Positions 9,000-17,877 of a stretch of DNA of 64,000 nucleotides are shown in pieces; position 1 is the first letter of the stretch; every line of letters begins with the position of its first letter. Made by a program: the position numbers and the translations under genes. The notes beneath the pieces were generated by a model. That model worked only from the letters and a program-made list of their open reading frames with translations, was not told the origin of the DNA and made no database searches. The stretch covers positions 1 to 64,000 of the forward strand of contig DASSBG010000047.1 of assembly GCA_035699085.1 (NCBI GenBank), in the 5' to 3' direction. The DNA is from DASSBG01 sp035699085 (GTDB lineage Bacteria; Pseudomonadota; Gammaproteobacteria; Xanthomonadales; Rhodanobacteraceae).

Positions 9000-10796
9000 A
9001 TGGGTTTAAGGCGATACGCGCGGCGCATCTACGAAAAGTGGAGACGCGACACGCAGGTGCAGGGCGATTTCCGTCCCAGCATCAGCATCCTCAAGGTTTC
9101 ATTCATCGCCTTCTTCATCGGCATCGGCGCGGCGCTGGTGGCCTTCGTGCTGTACCGCATGATCGGTCTCGCCACCAACCTGGCTTTCCTGCATCGCTGG
9201 TCCACCGAGTTCACCTCGCCGGCCGCCGGCGGCCGCAGTTGGGCGATCCTGGTGGCGCCGGTGGTGGGTGGCCTGATCATCGGCTTGCTGGCGAAATTCG
9301 GCACCGAGCGGATCCGCGGCCACGGCATCCCCGAGGCGCTGGAAGCCATCCTGTTCCGCAAGAGCAAGATGATGCTGAAGGTGGCGATCCTCAAACCGCT
9401 GTCGTCGGCGATCGCCATAGGCACGGGTGGTCCATTCGGCGCCGAGGGACCGATCATCATGACCGGTGGCGCGGTCGGCTCGCTGGTCGGCCAGGTGTTC
9501 TACCTCACTTCGATGGAGCGCCGCACCCTGCTGGTGGCCGGCGCCTGCGCCGGCATGGCCGCGACCTTCGGTACGCCGATCGCCTCCGCGCTGCTGGCGG
9601 TCGAACTGCTGCTGTTCGAGCTGCGCCCCCGCAGCACGATTCCGGTCGCCATCGCCTGCTTCGTCGCCGCCGCGCTGCGGCCCTACCTGCTCGGGCCGGG
9701 ACCGTTGTTCCCGCTTGACGTGGTGTTCCAGCCGCAGCTGCTGGAGTTGTCGATGGCCGCGGTTTGCGGCGTCATCGCCGGGCTGGCGGCAACCGGCCTG
9801 ACGGCGACCATCTACAAGACCGAGGACCTGTTCCATCGGCTGCCGGTGCACTGGATGTGGTGGCCGGCGCTGGGTGCCGTGGCGGTGGCGGTGGGCGGCT
9901 GGTTCGAGCCGCAGGCCATGGGCGTGGGCTACGACGTCATCGGCCAGTTGCTTACCGGGCAGCTGGTCGGCGCCGCGATCGTGGCCTTCATGGTCGCCAA
10001 GGGCCTGATGTGGATCATCTACCTCGCCTCCGGGACATCCGGCGGCGTGCTGGCGCCACTGCTGGCGCTGGGTGCCGGGCTGGGAGGTCTCGAGGCGATG
10101 GTGTTCCCGGGCCACGAGCCGCTGCTCTGGCCGCTGCTGGGCATGGGCGCGATGCTGGCGGGCGTGATGCGCCTGCCGTTCACCGCCATCCTTTTCGCGC
10201 TGGAGTTGACCCACGACGCCAGCGCGCTGCCGGCGCTGCTGATTGCCTGCACCGCCGCCTACGGCGTCAGCGTGTTCCTGATGAAACGCTCAATCCTCAC
10301 TGAGAAGATAGCGCGCCGGGGCTTCGACATTTTCCGCGAGTACTCGGTTGACCGGCTTGAGCACATGACGGTGAAGGAGGTGATGACCGAGAACGTGGTG
10401 ACGGTGCCGGGCGACATCAGCGTCCAGGCGCTGGCGCACGATTATTTCGGCCCGGCGCAGAGATACCGCGGTTATCCCGTGGTCGACGCCGACGGCAAGC
10501 TGCTGAACCTGGTGGATCGCCGTGACGTCGCGGCCTGGCTGGCCGAGCAACCCAAGGGCACGCAGGAACTGCGCGCGCTGGTCGGCTCGGACCCGGTGGT
10601 CGCGTTTCCCGACGAAAGCTGCCAGAGCATTGCCATGCGCATGGCTGTCGAAAAGCTCGACCGCATACCGGTGGTCGATGCCGTCAGCGGCCGCTTCGTC
10701 GGCATGGTGACACGCTACGACTTGCTGAAGCCTTACACGCACTCGTATGCCGACGAGCGCGTGCGCGAGCGCTTCATCCGCAGCGACCGGCCCTGA
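9000..10796 (+). CDS. CLC-family chloride channel/transporter with C-terminal CBS pair
   Basis: Protein of 598 aa. It has about ten hydrophobic helices with the CLC signatures GHGIPEA (about residues 107-113), GTGGPFGAEGP (about 141-151, gate glutamate present) and GTSGGVLAP (about 344-352). Residues about 453-593 form two CBS domains (VKEVMTENVVTVPGDISV and VVAFPDESCQSIAMRM). At the helix-H site where CLC antiporters carry the internal proton glutamate, the sequence reads AVELLL: the first Glu is kept and the position equivalent to the proton Glu is Leu. By family knowledge this favours passive channel behaviour, but it is not proof. The start has only a weak ribosome site. It is convergent with dacB. 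Confidence 0.9.
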   Translation: MGLRRYARRIYEKWRRDTQVQGDFRPSISILKVSFIAFFIGIGAALVAFVLYRMIGLATNLAFLHRWSTEFTSPAAGGRSWAILVAPVVGGLIIGLLAKFGTERIRGHGIPEALEAILFRKSKMMLKVAILKPLSSAIAIGTGGPFGAEGPIIMTGGAVGSLVGQVFYLTSMERRTLLVAGACAGMAATFGTPIASALLAVELLLFELRPRSTIPVAIACFVAAALRPYLLGPGPLFPLDVVFQPQLLELSMAAVCGVIAGLAATGLTATIYKTEDLFHRLPVHWMWWPALGAVAVAVGGWFEPQAMGVGYDVIGQLLTGQLVGAAIVAFMVAKGLMWIIYLASGTSGGVLAPLLALGAGLGGLEAMVFPGHEPLLWPLLGMGAMLAGVMRLPFTAILFALELTHDASALPALLIACTAAYGVSVFLMKRSILTEKIARRGFDIFREYSVDRLEHMTVKEVMTENVVTVPGDISVQALAHDYFGPAQRYRGYPVVDADGKLLNLVDRRDVAAWLAEQPKGTQELRALVGSDPVVAFPDESCQSIAMRMAVEKLDRIPVVDAVSGRFVGMVTRYDLLKPYTHSYADERVRERFIRSDRP

Positions 10797-10886
10797 GCCA
10801 CCCTCCGCCGGCTCCACGGGGCGCTGGCGAACCAACCATCATCGCTGCCTTTGCCGACCAGCAGCGCGCGCCGCCGCGGGCCGCTG

Positions 10887-10919
10887 TTCCCATTCCCGAT
10901 CCTCGATTCCCCATTCCCG
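10887..10919. repeat. Degenerate ATTCCCGAT/ATTCCCC simple repeat
   Basis: Three to four imperfect copies of a short CATTCCCGAT-like unit lie in the 243 bases between convergent clc and dacB. Similar units occur at 45136-45176 and 52268-52298, so this belongs to a dispersed family. Nothing else is recognisable in this intergenic stretch. Confidence 0.6.
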
Positions 10920-11039
10920 CGCAGCGAAGCGGAGCATCGCGTGAGCGAAGCGAGCCCGGCGCGCGAGGCCATCGCTGGCGTCGCCAGCAACGATCCGGCC
11001 GCTGTCGCTCGGCCGATCCCCCGTTCTCGGCGCGAGGTT

Positions 11040-12734
11040 TCAGTTGACGGCGGCGCCGGCAGCGCCGACGCCCGCGCTGCTGCCGCTGCCGCGTGCTGCC
11101 GCTGCCACCTGCGTCGGTACCGGCCGATGCCATTCGGCGAGCATCCCGGCGATGGTGTCGAGGTCGCTGTCGGGCGAGGGCTGAATGATGCGGCCGAATT
11201 CATCGCGCGGCCGCTGGTAGTGGTTCAGCGTCAGCGAGAACACCAGCGGCCGACCGTCGGCATCGTCGACAAAGCCTGACAAGGCGTAGACGTGGGTCAG
11301 GGTGCCGGTCTTGGCCCGCAGGTTGTCCTCGGCCAGGGTGTCACGCAGGCGGTGCACCAGCGTGCCGTCGACGCCGGCGACCGGCAGCGCGTCGAGGATG
11401 ACGTCGGCGAACGGCTGGTGTTCGATCCAGACCAGCAACGCGGTGGTCGCCGCGGGCGTCGCCAGATCCTTGCGCGACAGGCCGCTGCCCTCGACGAAGG
11501 TGGCCTGGTCGGTGCCGATGCCGGCATGGCGCAGGAACGCGCGCATTGCGCACAGGCCCCAGGCCTGGGTGGTCCGCGGCAGCCATGTGCGGTCGCTGCA
11601 GGTGCCCTGGTCGGCGGTGTGCACGCCGACCTGCAGCAGCAGGTGCTGGGCGTAAAGGTTGTCCGAGTCCTTGAGCGTGTGACGGACCAGTTCGCTCAGC
11701 GGCGGCGACATGACTTGCGCCATCACCTGCAGCTGGCCGCGCTTGATCGCCGGATCCTTCTGCGGCCAGTGCAACACGCGCACGCTGCCGGCGAGGGCGA
11801 TGCCCGCCGCGTCCAGCGCCTGCTTGAGCTGCTGTGCGGCCATCAAGGCCGGGTCCGGGGCCGCCAGCACGAAACGGCGCGTGCCGCTGGGTGCCTGGCC
11901 GCTGACGATGATGGTGCTGCTGCCGGGGCGCTGGTAGACGCGCAGTGGTTCGCCCGGTTCCGCGTCGTGGGTCAGGTTGACAACCCGCGCCGCCGCCGTC
12001 GGCTCCAGCCGTACCTTTGCGCCATGCGCGCCGTCGGGGCTGACCAGGACTGCCAGCAGGTTGTCCTGCACCGTCAGCGCCGACACCCGCGGTGCGTACC
12101 ACTGCGGCAAGTCGTCCGCCTCCCAGCCGCCGCCGATCCCGCTGCCCTGGTACCAGGTGTCGTCGGCGATCAGGTCGCCGCTGATGCGGGTCACCCCGTG
12201 CTCGGCCAGCGCGCCGGCGAAGCGCTCGGCCCAGTCGAGCGAGTCCGGCGCAACCCGGGCGTCGCCAAGCGACGGGTCGCCGCGGCCGTAGAGGATCAGA
12301 TCGCCCCGCAACAGGCCGTTGCTGCGCGGCTTGCTCGTGGCATAGAGCGTGGTGGTGAAGCGCGCGTCGCCGCCAAGCGTCGCCAGTGCCAGCGTCGTGG
12401 TGTACAGCTTCACGTTGGACGCCGGGACCACCAGTTTGTCGGCATTGTGCGCGTAGCGGGTCTGGCCGCTGGCGGGATCGACAATGGCAATGCCCCAAGT
12501 CGCGTGAGCAAAGCGCGGCTGCGATATGAAGGCGTCGATGCGCTCGGCCAGGGCAGTTCTCGCCTGCGGTGGCCGCAGTGGCGGCGCCACCGGCGGAGCG
12601 GCGGTCGGTGCGGCGGCGGGCGGGTGCGCGGCTGTCGCGTTGACGACTGCAGCGTGGCGCGGCGCACTGGCGCAGGCGGGCAATATCAGCAGCAGCCCGG
12701 CAACGGCCGCGGCGCGAATGGTACGAAAAAACAT
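11040..12734 (-). CDS. dacB: D-alanyl-D-alanine carboxypeptidase/endopeptidase, PBP4 type, lipoprotein
   Basis: Peptidase S13 family, 564 aa; it trims or cleaves peptidoglycan cross-links in the periplasm. The three penicillin-binding motifs are present: SxxK in PASNVKLYTT (about residue 106), SxN in KDSDNLYAQ (about 353) and KTG in LRAKTGTLTH (about 474). The N-terminus MFFRTIRAAAVAGLLLILPAC ends in a lipobox, so the enzyme is probably lipid-anchored. The start at 12734 is supported by GGAG about 6 bases upstream; the frame opens further to 12794 without support. The last 20 residues are a Gly/Ala/Ser-rich tail. It is divergent from the FG-GAP gene. Confidence 0.9.
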   Translation of the reverse strand: MFFRTIRAAAVAGLLLILPACASAPRHAAVVNATAAHPPAAAPTAAPPVAPPLRPPQARTALAERIDAFISQPRFAHATWGIAIVDPASGQTRYAHNADKLVVPASNVKLYTTTLALATLGGDARFTTTLYATSKPRSNGLLRGDLILYGRGDPSLGDARVAPDSLDWAERFAGALAEHGVTRISGDLIADDTWYQGSGIGGGWEADDLPQWYAPRVSALTVQDNLLAVLVSPDGAHGAKVRLEPTAAARVVNLTHDAEPGEPLRVYQRPGSSTIIVSGQAPSGTRRFVLAAPDPALMAAQQLKQALDAAGIALAGSVRVLHWPQKDPAIKRGQLQVMAQVMSPPLSELVRHTLKDSDNLYAQHLLLQVGVHTADQGTCSDRTWLPRTTQAWGLCAMRAFLRHAGIGTDQATFVEGSGLSRKDLATPAATTALLVWIEHQPFADVILDALPVAGVDGTLVHRLRDTLAEDNLRAKTGTLTHVYALSGFVDDADGRPLVFSLTLNHYQRPRDEFGRIIQPSPDSDLDTIAGMLAEWHRPVPTQVAAAARGSGSSAGVGAAGAAVN

Positions 12735-12903
12735 GGACGACTCCAGCATTCTGCACAGCGTAACAAACCTGTACCTCTGCGGAACACCGACCACGTCACT
12801 GCGTTCAGTCAGGCCATTGTCAGGGCCATTAATCGGCCCCTAACCGCCGCCGGACCCGTTCACCTGCGATACGGAAAACGCTGGCAATACTCGCCGTCAG
12901 TTC

Positions 12904-14652
12904 ATGTCGAAACGTGTGGTGCTTATGCGCAGCGAAGGAAATGCAGGGGTGCAGGGATGGGTCGCGGGCGTGGCTCGCCTCACGGGGCTGCTGCTGGTGA
13001 CCGCGAGTGCGGCCGCACTGGCGGCACCGACGCTTGACAGCATCAGTCTTCCGGGGATTTCCGGCAGCACTGGTGCCCGCTTCAATACCGGCATCACCAG
13101 CGATGCCCTCGGGCAGTCGGTCGCCATCATCGGCGACATCAACAACGACGGTACCGACGACCTGATGATCGGCGCGCCGGCGACCGAGAATGTCCCCAAC
13201 AGCCCCGGCCGCGCCTATGTGGTGTTTGGCCGGCAGGGCGGCTTCAGCAGCCCGCTGCAGCTGGGCAGCCTCAACGGCAGCAACGGCTTCGTGCTGCTGG
13301 ACACCGCCTACCAGGACTTCATGCTCGGCTGGCGCAGCGCTGCGGCCGGTGACGTCAATGGCGACGGCGTTGACGATTTGCTGGTCTCGGTCCCCTACGC
13401 GGCGGTTGGCGGCCGGACCCTGGCTGGCAAGGTGTTCGTTGTCTACGGCCGCAAGGGCGTGGCCGGGGGCGCAGGCAGTTTCGGCGCGAGCCTCGAACTC
13501 TCGACGATGAGTTCGGCCGACGGCTTCGAAATCGATGGCGCCGTGCATGACGACCGCATCGGCTTCGCCGCCGCGGGCGCCGGCGATTTCAATGGCGACG
13601 GTTACGACGACATCATCATCGGGCCCGGTGCCGCGGGCGACACCGCGCACGACGATGTCTACATCGTGTTCGGCGGGCCGGCCATCACGGGGCCGATCAG
13701 CATCGCCGGCATTCCCGCCAATGGCCGTGGCTTCAAGCTGGTCGGGCCGGTTGACGCCGAAGGCAATCCTCCGCCCGGCGCCGCCGCCATCGGCAGCGTC
13801 GTCGCCGGCATCGGCGACGTCAACGACGACGGCCACGACGACGTGGCGATCGGCGCGCCCAATCTTCCGATCGACAATTCGCTGTACCCCCAAGGCAAGA
13901 CGTGGGTCGTCTTCGGCCGCGTCGGCTGCACCACCTGCCAGCTGGACCTCGCCACCCTCGGCGGCGGCGACGGCGTGCAGTTGGACGGATCCACCGCCGG
14001 CGCCGCCAGCGGCTCGGCGCTGGATGGCATCGGTGACATCAACGGCGACACCATCGATGACTTCATCATCGGCGCGCCCAAGGAAGCGGCCTACGCCGGC
14101 GGTGCCTACGTGATCTTCGGCAGCGGCAGCCTCGGTTCCGCGAAGCTCGGCGACATGGTGACCGCAGGCAAGGCCATTCACTTCACCGACAACGGCTACA
14201 ACACCAACGCCGGTGCCGCGGTGGCCGGCGTCGGCGATGTCAACGGCGATGGCGTGCCGGACTTCATGGTTGGCATTCCCGGCGCCGAGGACAGCGGCGA
14301 AAGCGGCCCCCACGGCAGCGCCGTGGTGATCTTCGGCCGCCAGGGCAACAGTTGGTCGCCGACCATCCCGCTGACCGACAGCGCGGCGCTGGGCGGCGGC
14401 ATGCTCCTGCGCGGCGTGGCCAGCATCGACCCGGCCCAGCGCGGCGACATGAGCGACGTGATGTCGGTGGCAGGCGGTGGCGACATCAACCACGATGGTC
14501 GTGACGACATGCTGGTCGGCGCGCCCTACGCCACGCTGGCACCGAAGGAGAACCCGGACGATCCGCCAACCTGGATCGGCGCGGCCTACGCCGTCTACGG
14601 GCGCAACGGAGCACCGGACCTGATCTTTGCCGACGGCTTCGACGGCGACTGA
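12904..14652 (+). CDS. Secreted FG-GAP (integrin alpha-like) repeat protein
   Basis: A 582-aa protein with a hydrophobic signal segment near residues 20-40. At least seven FG-GAP repeats follow, each with a calcium-binding DxNxDGxxD loop and an I/VGAP-type strand: DINNDGTDDLMIGAP, DVNGDGVDDLLV, DFNGDGYDDIIIG, DVNDDGHDDVAIGAP, DINGDTIDDFIIGAP, DVNGDGVPDFMVG and DINHDGRDDMLVGAP. This predicts a beta-propeller on the cell surface or outside the cell. The C-terminus is LIFADGFDGD, matching the GFD/GFE-type tails of other secreted proteins here. No clear ribosome site precedes the ATG at 12904; an ATG at 12925 is an alternative. It is monocistronic between dacB and lepA. Ligand unknown. Confidence 0.85.
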   Translation: MSKRVVLMRSEGNAGVQGWVAGVARLTGLLLVTASAAALAAPTLDSISLPGISGSTGARFNTGITSDALGQSVAIIGDINNDGTDDLMIGAPATENVPNSPGRAYVVFGRQGGFSSPLQLGSLNGSNGFVLLDTAYQDFMLGWRSAAAGDVNGDGVDDLLVSVPYAAVGGRTLAGKVFVVYGRKGVAGGAGSFGASLELSTMSSADGFEIDGAVHDDRIGFAAAGAGDFNGDGYDDIIIGPGAAGDTAHDDVYIVFGGPAITGPISIAGIPANGRGFKLVGPVDAEGNPPPGAAAIGSVVAGIGDVNDDGHDDVAIGAPNLPIDNSLYPQGKTWVVFGRVGCTTCQLDLATLGGGDGVQLDGSTAGAASGSALDGIGDINGDTIDDFIIGAPKEAAYAGGAYVIFGSGSLGSAKLGDMVTAGKAIHFTDNGYNTNAGAAVAGVGDVNGDGVPDFMVGIPGAEDSGESGPHGSAVVIFGRQGNSWSPTIPLTDSAALGGGMLLRGVASIDPAQRGDMSDVMSVAGGGDINHDGRDDMLVGAPYATLAPKENPDDPPTWIGAAYAVYGRNGAPDLIFADGFDGD

Positions 14653-14710
14653 GCCAGCGTTCCGCAAGGGCGGCGTCGGCCGCCCCGCGCCCGCGGGCGC
14701 TGCCGGATCA

Positions 14711-14760
14711 TGCGATAATCCTCGTTTCGTGCCGCGCGCCAGCCCTGCTGCGCGCGGCAC
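14711..14760 (+). promoter_or_regulatory. Extended -10 promoter and leader hairpin before lepA
   Basis: TGC followed by GATAAT (14711-14719) looks like an extended -10 element without a clear -35 box. Ten bases downstream is a perfect 10-bp stem GTGCCGCGCG / CGCGCGGCAC (14729-14738 with 14751-14760) and no T run, so it is more likely a leader structure than a terminator. The lepA ATG follows 48 bases later. Confidence 0.35.
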
Positions 14761-14808
14761 GTGCCCGTGTGCCTCGCGCGCGGACGATCCCGCCAGCCGC
14801 AGCCATCC

Positions 14809-16602
14809 ATGCAGAGCATCCGCAACTTTTCAATCATCGCCCACGTCGATCACGGCAAGTCCACCCTGGCCGACCGCATCATCCAGTTGTGCGGCGGACT
14901 GAGCGACCGCGAGATGGCGGCGCAGGTGCTGGACACCAACCCGATCGAGCGCGAGCGCGGCATCACAATCAAGTCGCAATCGGTCTCGCTGCCATACACG
15001 GCGCTGGACGGCCGCACCTACCAGCTCAACTTCATCGACACGCCCGGCCACGTCGACTTCAGCTACGAGGTCAGCCGCTCGCTGGCCGCCTGCGAAGGTG
15101 CGCTGCTGGTGGTCGACGCCGCGCAGGGCGTGGAGGCGCAGTCGGTCGCCAATTGTTATACCGCGGTGGAGCAGGGGCTGGAAGTGGTGCCGGTGCTCAA
15201 CAAGATCGACCTGCCGACGGCGGACGTGGACAAGGTCAAGGCCGAGATCGAAGCCGTGATCGGCATCGACGCCTCCGACGCCATCGCGGTCAGCGCCAAG
15301 ACCGGCGAGAACGTGCGCGCGGTGCTGGAGGCGATCGTCGCGCGCATCCCGCCGCCCGCCCCCCGCGACACCGACAAGCTGCAGGCGCTGATCATCGACT
15401 CCTGGTTCGACAACTACCTGGGCGTGGTGATGCTGGTGCGCGTGATGCAGGGTGAATTGCGCCCCGGCGAGCGCATCCAGGTGATGTCGACGGGCCGCGT
15501 GCACGGCGTCGACGAGGTCGGCGTCTTCACGCCCAAGCGCACCAAGCTGCAGAAGCTCGGGGCCGGCGAGGTGGGTTGGGTCAATGCCGCGATCAAGGAC
15601 GTGCATGGTGCGCCGGTTGGCGACACGCTGACCCTGGCGCGCGACCCGGCGGCGCAGCCGTTGCCGGGTTTCCAGCACATGCAGTCGCGGGTTTTCGCCG
15701 GCTTGTTCCCGGTGTCCGCCGACGACTTCCCGGCCCTGCGCGAGGCCCTGGACAAGCTCAAGCTGAACGATGCCGCGCTGTTCTTCGAGCCGGAGTCCTC
15801 GGAGGCCATGGGCTTTGGTTTCCGCTGTGGCTTCCTCGGCATGTTGCACATGGAGATCGTGCAGGAGCGGCTGGAGCGCGAGTACGACCTGGACCTCGTC
15901 AGCACGGCGCCGACGGTGGTCTACGAGGTGCTGAAGACCGATGGCAGCGTGGTCCAGCTCGACAACCCGGCGAAGCTGCCGCCGCTGCCGCAGGTCGAGG
16001 AGATCCGCGAGCCGGTCATCCTCGCCAGCATCCTCACGCCCGCGGAGTACGTCGGCAACATCATCACCCTGTGCGAGGAAAAGCGCGGCGTGCAGCGTTC
16101 GATCCACTACCTGGCCAGCCAGGTGCAGATCGGATACGAGCTGCCGCTGGCCGAGGTGGTACTGGATTTCTTCGACCGGCTGAAATCCGTCAGCCGCGGC
16201 TATGCCTCGATGGATTACCGCCACGAGCGCTTCGAACCCGGCCCCTTCGCGCGCCTGGACGTGCTGATCAATGGCGACCGGGTAGACGCGCTGAGCCTGA
16301 TCGTGCATCGTGCGCAGGCTGACCGGCGGGGCCGCGAGCTGGTCGAGCGACTCAGGGAACTGATTCCGCGGCAGATGTTCGATGTGGCGATCCAGGCGGC
16401 GCTCGGTGCGCAGATCATTGCGCGCTCCACCGTCAAGGCCCTGCGCAAGAACGTGCTGGCCAAATGCTATGGCGGCGATGTAAGCCGCAAGAAAAAACTG
16501 CTGGAGAAGCAGAAGCAGGGCAAGAAGCGGATGAAACAGGTGGGCAACGTGGAGATTCCGCAAACGGCCTTCCTTGCGGTGTTGAGGTCCGACGGCAAAT
16601 GA
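14809..16602 (+). CDS. lepA: Elongation factor 4 (LepA), ribosome-associated GTPase
   Basis: 597 aa, the normal family length. The N-terminus MQSIRNFSIIAHVDHGKSTL carries the P-loop (residues 11-19). G3 is DTPGH and G4 is NKIDLP, and the C-terminus holds the LepA-specific domain (CYGGDVSRKKKLLEKQKQGK). LepA acts on stalled or initiating ribosomes at the membrane and in the cytosol. The start at 14809 is fixed by homology of the first residues; no strong ribosome site is seen. It leads a co-directional run lepA-lepB-DUF4845-rnc-era-recO that is classical for gammaproteobacteria. Confidence 0.98.
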   Translation: MQSIRNFSIIAHVDHGKSTLADRIIQLCGGLSDREMAAQVLDTNPIERERGITIKSQSVSLPYTALDGRTYQLNFIDTPGHVDFSYEVSRSLAACEGALLVVDAAQGVEAQSVANCYTAVEQGLEVVPVLNKIDLPTADVDKVKAEIEAVIGIDASDAIAVSAKTGENVRAVLEAIVARIPPPAPRDTDKLQALIIDSWFDNYLGVVMLVRVMQGELRPGERIQVMSTGRVHGVDEVGVFTPKRTKLQKLGAGEVGWVNAAIKDVHGAPVGDTLTLARDPAAQPLPGFQHMQSRVFAGLFPVSADDFPALREALDKLKLNDAALFFEPESSEAMGFGFRCGFLGMLHMEIVQERLEREYDLDLVSTAPTVVYEVLKTDGSVVQLDNPAKLPPLPQVEEIREPVILASILTPAEYVGNIITLCEEKRGVQRSIHYLASQVQIGYELPLAEVVLDFFDRLKSVSRGYASMDYRHERFEPGPFARLDVLINGDRVDALSLIVHRAQADRRGRELVERLRELIPRQMFDVAIQAALGAQIIARSTVKALRKNVLAKCYGGDVSRKKKLLEKQKQGKKRMKQVGNVEIPQTAFLAVLRSDGK

Positions 16603-16625
16603 CGCCGCATTGACGGAGCGATCGC

Positions 16626-17441
16626 ATGCAGCTGGGTGTGTTGGCGAACTTTGAACTGATCCTGGTGATCCTGGCGGCGATCAGCGGCCTGGTCTGGGCG
16701 GTCGACGCCGCGTTCTTCGCGCGCCGCCGCAAGCGCCGCGCCGAAGCCGGCGAGGAGGTGCGCGTCTCCTGGCTGGTGGAGTACTCGCGGTCGTTCTTCC
16801 CCGTGATCTTCGCGGTGTTGATCTTCCGCTCGTTCATCGCCGAGCCCTTCCGCATACCCTCCGGCTCCATGATGCCGACGCTCGACGTCGGTGACTTCAT
16901 CCTGGTCAACAAGTTTGCCTACGGGCTGCGCTGGCCGGTCATTGACGACAAGTTCATCGACATCGGCGAGCCCGAGCGTGGCGACGTGGTGGTGTTCCGC
17001 TACCCGCGCGACCCGACGCAGAACTGGATCAAACGCGTCGTCGGCCTGCCGGGAGACACCGTCACCTTCCGCGACAAGCACCTGTACATCAACGGCAACC
17101 TGGTGGAAGAGGGGCCGGCCAAGCCCTACAGTGACGATGGCAGCAAGGAGTCATCGGCGATGGAGCAGGCCGGCACCGTGATTCGCACCGAGCATTTGGG
17201 CGACGTGAATCACAAAATCCTGCAAATCCCGGGCATGCGCCGAAGCCCGGAGGGGACGTGGCGGGTTCCGCCGGGCTATTATTTCGTCATGGGCGACAAT
17301 CGCGACGACAGCATGGACAGCCGCTACTGGGGGCTGCTGCCGGAAAAGAACCTGGTCGGCAAGGCGTTTCTGATCTGGCTGAGCTGGCGCGGGCTGGACC
17401 ACGGCATCGCCTTTGGCCGCATCGGCACCATCATCAATTGA
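16626..17441 (+). CDS. lepB: Signal peptidase I
   Basis: 271 aa. Two N-terminal membrane segments (about residues 9-28 and 55-72) flank an Arg-rich cytoplasmic loop. The catalytic serine is Ser81 in IPSGSM and the general-base lysine is Lys136 in NWIKRVVGLPGD. Box E is GDNRDDSMDSRYWG. It cleaves signal peptides of exported proteins at the periplasmic face. The gene starts 23 bases after lepA, suggesting cotranscription. Confidence 0.97.
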   Translation: MQLGVLANFELILVILAAISGLVWAVDAAFFARRRKRRAEAGEEVRVSWLVEYSRSFFPVIFAVLIFRSFIAEPFRIPSGSMMPTLDVGDFILVNKFAYGLRWPVIDDKFIDIGEPERGDVVVFRYPRDPTQNWIKRVVGLPGDTVTFRDKHLYINGNLVEEGPAKPYSDDGSKESSAMEQAGTVIRTEHLGDVNHKILQIPGMRRSPEGTWRVPPGYYFVMGDNRDDSMDSRYWGLLPEKNLVGKAFLIWLSWRGLDHGIAFGRIGTIIN

Positions 17442-17469
17442 CCATCGGGTCGCGTGGGGGAGGAAGCAC

Positions 17470-17847
17470 ATGAAACGGCAGCGCGGGCTGACCCTGATCG
17501 GGTTCGTATTCATCCTCATCATCGCCGCGTTCTTCGCCTTGATGGCGATGCGGCTGGTGCCGTCCTATGTCGAGTATTTCGGCGTGGTCAAGGCGATGAA
17601 GGCGGTGGCGCAGGAACCGGACGCGGCACAAAAGTCGCTGGCGGAAATCCAGCGCGACCTCGACTTCAAGGCCAGCTTCCAGTACGTCGACGACACCACC
17701 CTCGGCCACCAGACCGTGCGCGTGGATCGCAGCGGCGGCAAGGCCAACCTCGTCGTCGACTACAACAAGAAGGTGCACTTCCTCTACAACATCTCGTTCC
17801 TGCTGCACTTCGCCAAGACGGTGCCCTTGAGCGGGACGCCTGGCTGA
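17470..17847 (+). CDS. DUF4845 family small membrane protein
   Basis: 125 aa with one N-terminal membrane segment (GLTLIGFVFILIIAAFFALMAM) that resembles a pilin-like or single-pass anchor, followed by a soluble domain of about 95 residues. Members of DUF4845 typically sit between lepB and rnc in Xanthomonadales and pseudomonads, as here. The start at 17470 has GGAGGAA 5 bases upstream. Function is unknown; the position suggests a link to export or RNA processing only by association. Confidence 0.85.
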   Translation: MKRQRGLTLIGFVFILIIAAFFALMAMRLVPSYVEYFGVVKAMKAVAQEPDAAQKSLAEIQRDLDFKASFQYVDDTTLGHQTVRVDRSGGKANLVVDYNKKVHFLYNISFLLHFAKTVPLSGTPG

Positions 17848-17877
17848 GGCGGCGGGCCTGAGGCCGGCGATCCGCGC

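Noticed and set aside
11292..13037. Plus-strand open frame of 581 codons opposite dacB
   Set aside because: Antisense shadow of dacB, which has all three penicillin-binding motifs and a lipobox.
12829..14760. Minus-strand open frame of 643 codons opposite the FG-GAP gene
   Set aside because: Its apparent repeats are the complement of the FG-GAP repeats. No independent motif or ribosome site.
14830..16563. Long open frame on the minus strand opposite lepA (577 codons)
   Set aside because: It mirrors lepA in very GC-rich DNA where stops are rare. Composition is His/Arg/Gln/Leu-rich with no domain or signal.
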